Shown here one piece after another: positions 60,443 through 64,000 of a DNA stretch of 64,000 nucleotides (the stretch's first letter is position 1; each line of letters begins with the position of its first letter). The notes below the pieces were generated by a model. The model ran no database searches and was not told where the DNA came from. It saw only the letters and a list, made by a program, of their open reading frames with translations. The stretch lies in assembly GCF_900168325.1 (NCBI RefSeq), contig NZ_FVZE01000007.1:83768-147767 (forward strand), given 5' to 3'. The DNA comes from Novosphingobium mathurense. GTDB taxonomy: Bacteria; Pseudomonadota; Alphaproteobacteria; Sphingomonadales; Sphingomonadaceae. The translations under genes and the position numbers were made by a program.

Positions 60443-61374
60443 ACGACACCGTCAGTCCAGCGGCGGCCGTGCACTCGGTCGACTGTTTTGCACTCACTGT
60501 TCCCGATTTGCAGGAAGCAGCGGATTTCTACGAGGCGTTCGGCCTGGTCCCTGACCTCCGGGGCGATCTCCTCGAAGTGCGGTGTGAAGGAAATCCGCAT
60601 GTCTGGATCGAGATCCGCGAAGGCAAACGCAAGAAGCTCGAAAAGGTGTGCTTTCTCGCATTTCCAGCTGACCTCGACAGGATCAGCGCACAGTTACGCG
60701 AGGCCGGCGCACTCGTCGAGGGTGCATCAAGCAATGACACGATCGTGGGCCGCACGCCCGACGGACTGCTCGTTGAGGTGCGTGCCGGCGCTAAGATTTC
60801 ACCGGATGAGAAAGCTCCGTTTACGCAGGCCCCCTCTTATTCGGCAACGCAGGCCTCGGCGCCGCGCAGTGCCTGCACCAAGGTTCACCCCCGCCGATTG
60901 GCGCACCTGGCCCTTTTCTCCGGTGACGTCGACAAATCGATCAAGTTCTTCAACGAATGTCTCGGTGTACGCCTCGCGGACCGCTCAGCCAGCGACGTCG
61001 CCTTCATGTACGGCGCCCATGGCAGCGATCATCACATGGTCGCATTCGCGCGCTCGGACGGGCCAGGCCTGCATCATTGCAGCTGGGAAGTGACGTCGGT
61101 CGATGAAGTCGGACTGGGCGGCGAGCAGATGATGGCTGCCGGCTACGGCCGTGGCTGGGGTGTAGGACGCCATGTGCTCGGTTCGAACTACTTCCGTTAC
61201 GTTCGCGATCCGTGGGGCAGCCACGCGGAATACTCGGCGGGGATGGATTACATTCCCGCCGGGTTCGACTGGCAGGCGGCCGATCACCCGTCCGAAGACT
61301 CTTTCTACCAGTGGGGCCCGCCGCCCCCGGAAGATTTCGTCACCAATTACGAAACCACACGAGAGCCGGCTTGA
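60439..61374 (+). CDS. Two-domain VOC (extradiol-type) dioxygenase, second
   Basis: 311 residues. In the C-terminal VOC domain the 2-His-1-Glu set is H in 'RLAHLALFS', H in 'GLHHCSWEV' and E in 'SHAEYSAG', so iron-dependent ring cleavage is plausible. The N-terminal VOC domain ('SVDCFALTVPDLQEAADFYE') is shorter on metal ligands. 'WGVGRHVLGSNYFRYVRDPW' is shared in part with the VOC protein at 5336. It starts in the esterase stop and is followed 51 nt later by an FAH gene. Confidence 0.87.
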   Translation: MNDTVSPAAAVHSVDCFALTVPDLQEAADFYEAFGLVPDLRGDLLEVRCEGNPHVWIEIREGKRKKLEKVCFLAFPADLDRISAQLREAGALVEGASSNDTIVGRTPDGLLVEVRAGAKISPDEKAPFTQAPSYSATQASAPRSACTKVHPRRLAHLALFSGDVDKSIKFFNECLGVRLADRSASDVAFMYGAHGSDHHMVAFARSDGPGLHHCSWEVTSVDEVGLGGEQMMAAGYGRGWGVGRHVLGSNYFRYVRDPWGSHAEYSAGMDYIPAGFDWQAADHPSEDSFYQWGPPPPEDFVTNYETTREPA

Positions 61375-61425
61375 ACACGGCGCATCCGCCGAAAGCCGAA
61401 GTCAGGCCAATTTGGGAGAATTGCA

Positions 61426-62286
61426 ATGAAGCTAGTCCGTTTTGACAAGGCGGGGACGGTTGGCCTTGGCGTCCTCGACAATGGTTCGATCATTCCGCTT
61501 ACCGCGCTCAAGGAGCGCTATCCGACTATGCTGTCGGTCATTGAGGGCGGTGACGCCGCGCTCGACGAGGTTCGCGCCGTCGCTGCCCGCAGCGAGGCTC
61601 GGATTGCGCTCGATTCCGTCAAACTGCTCGCACCGATCGAGCGGCCAGGCAAGTATCTCGCGATTGGTATGAACTACCGCAAGCATGTGGAGGAGGCGAT
61701 CCGCGCGGGTGTAGCAGAACCCACACATCAATATTGGTTTAACAAGCAGACGACATGCATATCGGGGCCGTTCGACGATATCGACCCTGGCGTGACCGAA
61801 AAGCTTGATTGGGAAGTTGAACTGGCTGTAGTGATTGGTCGCAAAGCAAAGTCGGTTTCCGAGGCGGAAGCCCCGGATTATGTGTTCGGTTATACAGTGG
61901 CGAACGACGTCTCGGCGCGCGACTGGCAGAAGCATTCCCCTACCTTCACCGTTGGAAAGTCGTTCGACACGCATGGGCCCATAGGTCCGTGCATTGTCAC
62001 TGCGGACGAAATCGGCGATCCACATCGGCTCGGTTTGCGTTGCATAGTGAATGGCGTAACGCGGCAGGAAGGCAACACATCAGAGCTGATCCATTCCGTA
62101 TGGTCTCAGATCGCTTACCTATCGACCGCCTTCACGCTCGAGCCTGGTGATCTTCTCGCGACAGGAACCCCGCACGGGGTCGGTAATGCCATGACGCCGC
62201 CGCTTTTCTTGCACGAGGGCGACGTAGTGCGCTGCGAGATCGACGAGATTGGCGCCATAGAGAACAAGGTGACCGCGGCACGCTGA
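61426..62286 (+). CDS. Fumarylacetoacetate hydrolase (FAH) family protein, second
   Basis: 286 residues, same fold and order of motifs as the protein at 6289: 'AIGMNYRKHVEEAIRAG', metal site 'LDWEVELAVVIGRKA', 'VANDVSARDWQ', 'GKSFDTHGPIGPCIV' and 'GDLLATGTPHGVGNA'. All metal ligands appear intact. It would hydrolyse or isomerise the ring-fission product of the VOC dioxygenase upstream. GGGAGAA precedes the start. Confidence 0.92.
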   Translation: MKLVRFDKAGTVGLGVLDNGSIIPLTALKERYPTMLSVIEGGDAALDEVRAVAARSEARIALDSVKLLAPIERPGKYLAIGMNYRKHVEEAIRAGVAEPTHQYWFNKQTTCISGPFDDIDPGVTEKLDWEVELAVVIGRKAKSVSEAEAPDYVFGYTVANDVSARDWQKHSPTFTVGKSFDTHGPIGPCIVTADEIGDPHRLGLRCIVNGVTRQEGNTSELIHSVWSQIAYLSTAFTLEPGDLLATGTPHGVGNAMTPPLFLHEGDVVRCEIDEIGAIENKVTAAR

Positions 62287-62316
62287 CCAGAGCTCCATTC
62301 CAAAGGGATTTTTGTC

Positions 62317-63246
62317 ATGGCTTCCAACAAGGTCATTATCACCTGTGCAATCACCGGCGGGATTCACACCCCGACCTTGTCGGATGCACTTCCCTACAAG
62401 CCCGCCGACCTGGCGCACCAAGCAATCGAGGCGGCCGAGGCGGGGGCGGCGATCCTGCACATCCATGCCCGAGATCCCGAGACCGGCGCACCGACCGGCA
62501 GCCCGGACGTCTATCGCCAGTTTCTGCCGATCATCAAGCAGGGCACCGATGCGGTGATCAACCTCACCACCGGCGGCAGTCCCGACATGAGCCCGGAAGA
62601 TCGCCTTGCCGGTGCGCTGACCTTTTCGCCCGAGATGTGCTCGCTCAACATGGGTTCGATGAACTTCTCGTTCCACGACATGGGGCGCAAGGTGAAGGAG
62701 TGGAAGTTCCCTTGGGAAGACCAGTACATTCTCGACTCCGAGAAGTTCATCTTCCGCAACACCTTCGCCGACATCCGTCGAAACTACGAGCTGCTCACGG
62801 ATCACGGCACCCGCTTCGAGCACGAGTGCTACGATATCGGCCACCTCTACAACCTGGCCTATTTCGTCGACAAGGGCATCGCCAAGCCACCGTTCTTCAT
62901 TCAGTCAATCTTTGGCATCCTCGGCGGAATCGGCGGCGATCTCGACAACGTGATGTTCATGAAGCGGACTGCCGACCGGCTGTTCGGGAGCGATTACGTC
63001 TGGTCCGTTCTGGGTGCAGGCAAGTTCCAGATGCCGGTGTGCACCATGGCAGCGCAACTCGGCGGCAATGTCCGCGTCGGGCTGGAGGACAGCCTGTTCA
63101 TTGGTCGCGGCAAACTGGCTTCATCCAACGCAGAGCAAGTCCAGAAAATCGTCCGCATCCTTGCCGAGCAGGGACTTGAACCGGCTACGCCGAATGAGGC
63201 CCGCGAGATGCTCGCGCTCAAGGGTGCAGACCGCACCAAAATCTAG
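62317..63246 (+). CDS. Beta-keto acid cleavage enzyme (BKACE, DUF849)
   Basis: 309 residues. The zinc motif H-x-H is in 'ILHIHARDPETGAPTG', another is in 'TRFEHECYDIGHLYNLAYFV', and the N-terminus 'NKVIITCAITGGIHTPTLSD' is typical of 3-keto-5-aminohexanoate cleavage enzymes and relatives. BKACEs condense a beta-keto acid with acetyl-CoA to give acetoacetate and a new CoA ester. With the CoA-transferase that follows 9 nt later, acetoacetate could be activated at once. The beta-keto acid presumably comes from the FAH step. Confidence 0.92.
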   Translation: MASNKVIITCAITGGIHTPTLSDALPYKPADLAHQAIEAAEAGAAILHIHARDPETGAPTGSPDVYRQFLPIIKQGTDAVINLTTGGSPDMSPEDRLAGALTFSPEMCSLNMGSMNFSFHDMGRKVKEWKFPWEDQYILDSEKFIFRNTFADIRRNYELLTDHGTRFEHECYDIGHLYNLAYFVDKGIAKPPFFIQSIFGILGGIGGDLDNVMFMKRTADRLFGSDYVWSVLGAGKFQMPVCTMAAQLGGNVRVGLEDSLFIGRGKLASSNAEQVQKIVRILAEQGLEPATPNEAREMLALKGADRTKI

Positions 63247-63255
63247 GAATTTGCT

Positions 63256-63963
63256 ATGAACAAGCTTTTCCCAGGCGCCGCCGAGGCGCTCGAAGGAGTG
63301 CTGCGCGACGGACTGCTGATTGCCAGCGGCGGTTTTGGCCTGTGCGGAATCCCCGATCGCCTCCTTGATGCGGTGCGCGACAGCGGGGTCAAAGACCTGA
63401 CCTTCGTGTCCAACAACGCCGGGATCGATGGTGAGGGGATCGGCAAGCTGCTGCGCACGCGGCAGGTGAAAAAGATGATCTCCAGCTACGTCGGCGAGAA
63501 CAAGGAGTTCGAGCGCCAGTATCTGTCGGGCGAGCTCGAAGTGGAATTCTGTCCCCAGGGCACGCTGGCTGAGCGCATGCGCGCCGGTGGCGCGGGCATT
63601 CCCGGCTTCTACACCAAGACCGGCGTCGGCACGCTGGTGGCCGAGGGCAAGGAAGTGAAGCGCTTCCGCGACGAGGACTACATTCTCGAGGAAGGGATCT
63701 TCGCTGATCTCGCGCTGGTCAAAGCTTGGAAGGCCGACACCACCGGTAACGTCGTGTTCCGCAAGACCGCACGCAATTTCAACGTGCCGGCGGCCACCTG
63801 CGGAAAGATATGCATCGTGGAAGTTGAAGAAGTCGTACCCGCGGGATCGCTCGATCCCGACTCGATCCATTTGCCCGGCATCTACGTCCAGCGCATGATC
63901 GTCGGCGCGCCTTACGACAAGAAAATCGAATTTCGCACTACACGCGAAAGGGAGGCCGTCTGA
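63256..63963 (+). CDS. scoA: 3-oxoacid CoA-transferase subunit A
   Basis: 235 residues. 'GLLIASGGFGLCGIPDRLLD' is the subunit A glycine loop; 'LTFVSNNAGIDGEGIGKLLR' and 'GELEVEFCPQGTLAERMRAG' continue the family. It forms a heterodimer with subunit B, whose gene starts in its stop (TGATG). It transfers CoA, usually from succinyl-CoA, to acetoacetate or another 3-oxo acid, linking the pathway to central metabolism. Confidence 0.95.
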   Translation: MNKLFPGAAEALEGVLRDGLLIASGGFGLCGIPDRLLDAVRDSGVKDLTFVSNNAGIDGEGIGKLLRTRQVKKMISSYVGENKEFERQYLSGELEVEFCPQGTLAERMRAGGAGIPGFYTKTGVGTLVAEGKEVKRFRDEDYILEEGIFADLALVKAWKADTTGNVVFRKTARNFNVPAATCGKICIVEVEEVVPAGSLDPDSIHLPGIYVQRMIVGAPYDKKIEFRTTREREAV

Positions 63964-64000
63964 TGCCTTGGACCCGCGATGAAATGGCCGCCCGGGCGGC
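63963..64000 (+). CDS. scoB: 3-oxoacid CoA-transferase subunit B, 5' fragment
   Basis: ATG 63963 overlaps the subunit A stop. The visible start MPWTRDEMAARAA matches the usual subunit B N-terminus. The gene runs off the right edge, so the operon continues beyond the window. Confidence 0.8.
   Translation, partial: MPWTRDEMAARA

Noticed and set aside
1..64000. rRNA, tRNA, CRISPR, riboswitch (including an FMN riboswitch near the RibB-like gene)
   Set aside because: None recognised by eye on either strand; the 15350-15669 leader shows one hairpin but no FMN-aptamer features that I can identify.

Overview
The window reads as accessory, plasmid-like DNA of a sphingomonad (Novosphingobium/Sphingobium/Sphingomonas type). 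The indications are high GC, TonB-dependent receptors that begin with the 'DIVVTAQRR' TonB-box region usual in that order, many oxygenase and hydrolase genes for aromatic compounds, insertion sequences, and an almost complete F-type conjugative type IV secretion (T4SS) operon. No rRNA, tRNA, replication-initiator, partition, relaxase or coupling-protein gene was seen, so plasmid, ICE or integrated plasmid cannot be separated. Family assignments are by eye from motifs; no database search was possible.

Layout. (1) 1-9.7 kb: a left catabolic island. A minus-strand operon (alpha/beta hydrolase, two short-chain dehydrogenases, the start of a glutathione S-transferase) diverges from an AraC regulator. 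Then follow, on the plus strand, a luciferase-like flavin monooxygenase, a two-domain extradiol-type (VOC) dioxygenase, an FAH-fold hydrolase, an SMR-type membrane protein with an altered key residue, a second AraC regulator and a flavin reductase. (2) 10.1-18.2 kb: an IS66 element with a perfect 8-bp target duplication, a TonB receptor, a RibB/RibA-like protein with erased active sites, and an IS5-family element with a 4-bp duplication. (3) 18.4-24.5 kb: an FAD aromatic hydroxylase and a 2-oxoacid dehydrogenase E1-E2 pair, divergent from an Lrp/AsnC regulator. (4) 25.1-27.1 kb: lytic transglycosylase, small membrane protein, HTH protein and a small unknown protein. Next to these is a control region with five inverted-repeat units at an exact 21-bp period (27187-27288). 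(5) 27.4-47.5 kb: T4SS operon traA-L-E-K-B-dsbC-like-V-C-orf-trbI-S26 peptidase-traW-orf-traU-trbC-traN-orf-traF-traH-traG, mostly with 1-17-nt overlaps or short gaps. (6) 48-64 kb: a right catabolic island. It starts with a TonB receptor, amidohydrolase, two MFS carriers and a beta-lactamase-fold hydrolase. A LysR regulator is then divergent from a tight operon of FAD monooxygenase, amidohydrolase, HSL-type esterase, VOC dioxygenase, FAH hydrolase, BKACE (DUF849) and 3-oxoacid CoA-transferase A/B, which runs off the right edge.

How it may work together (inference). In the right island a substrate enters through the TonB receptor and MFS carriers, is trimmed by the serine hydrolases and amidohydrolases, hydroxylated by the FAD monooxygenase, ring-opened by the VOC dioxygenase, cleaved by the FAH protein, and finished by BKACE plus CoA-transferase to CoA thioesters. 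The left island carries a parallel VOC-FAH pair with its own regulators. The substrates cannot be read from sequence.

The points most worth checking are the 21-bp repeat array, the degenerate RibB-like paralog, the right-hand pathway, the TraG C-terminal M15-like domain, and the TraV with its lipobox about 125 residues from the start.
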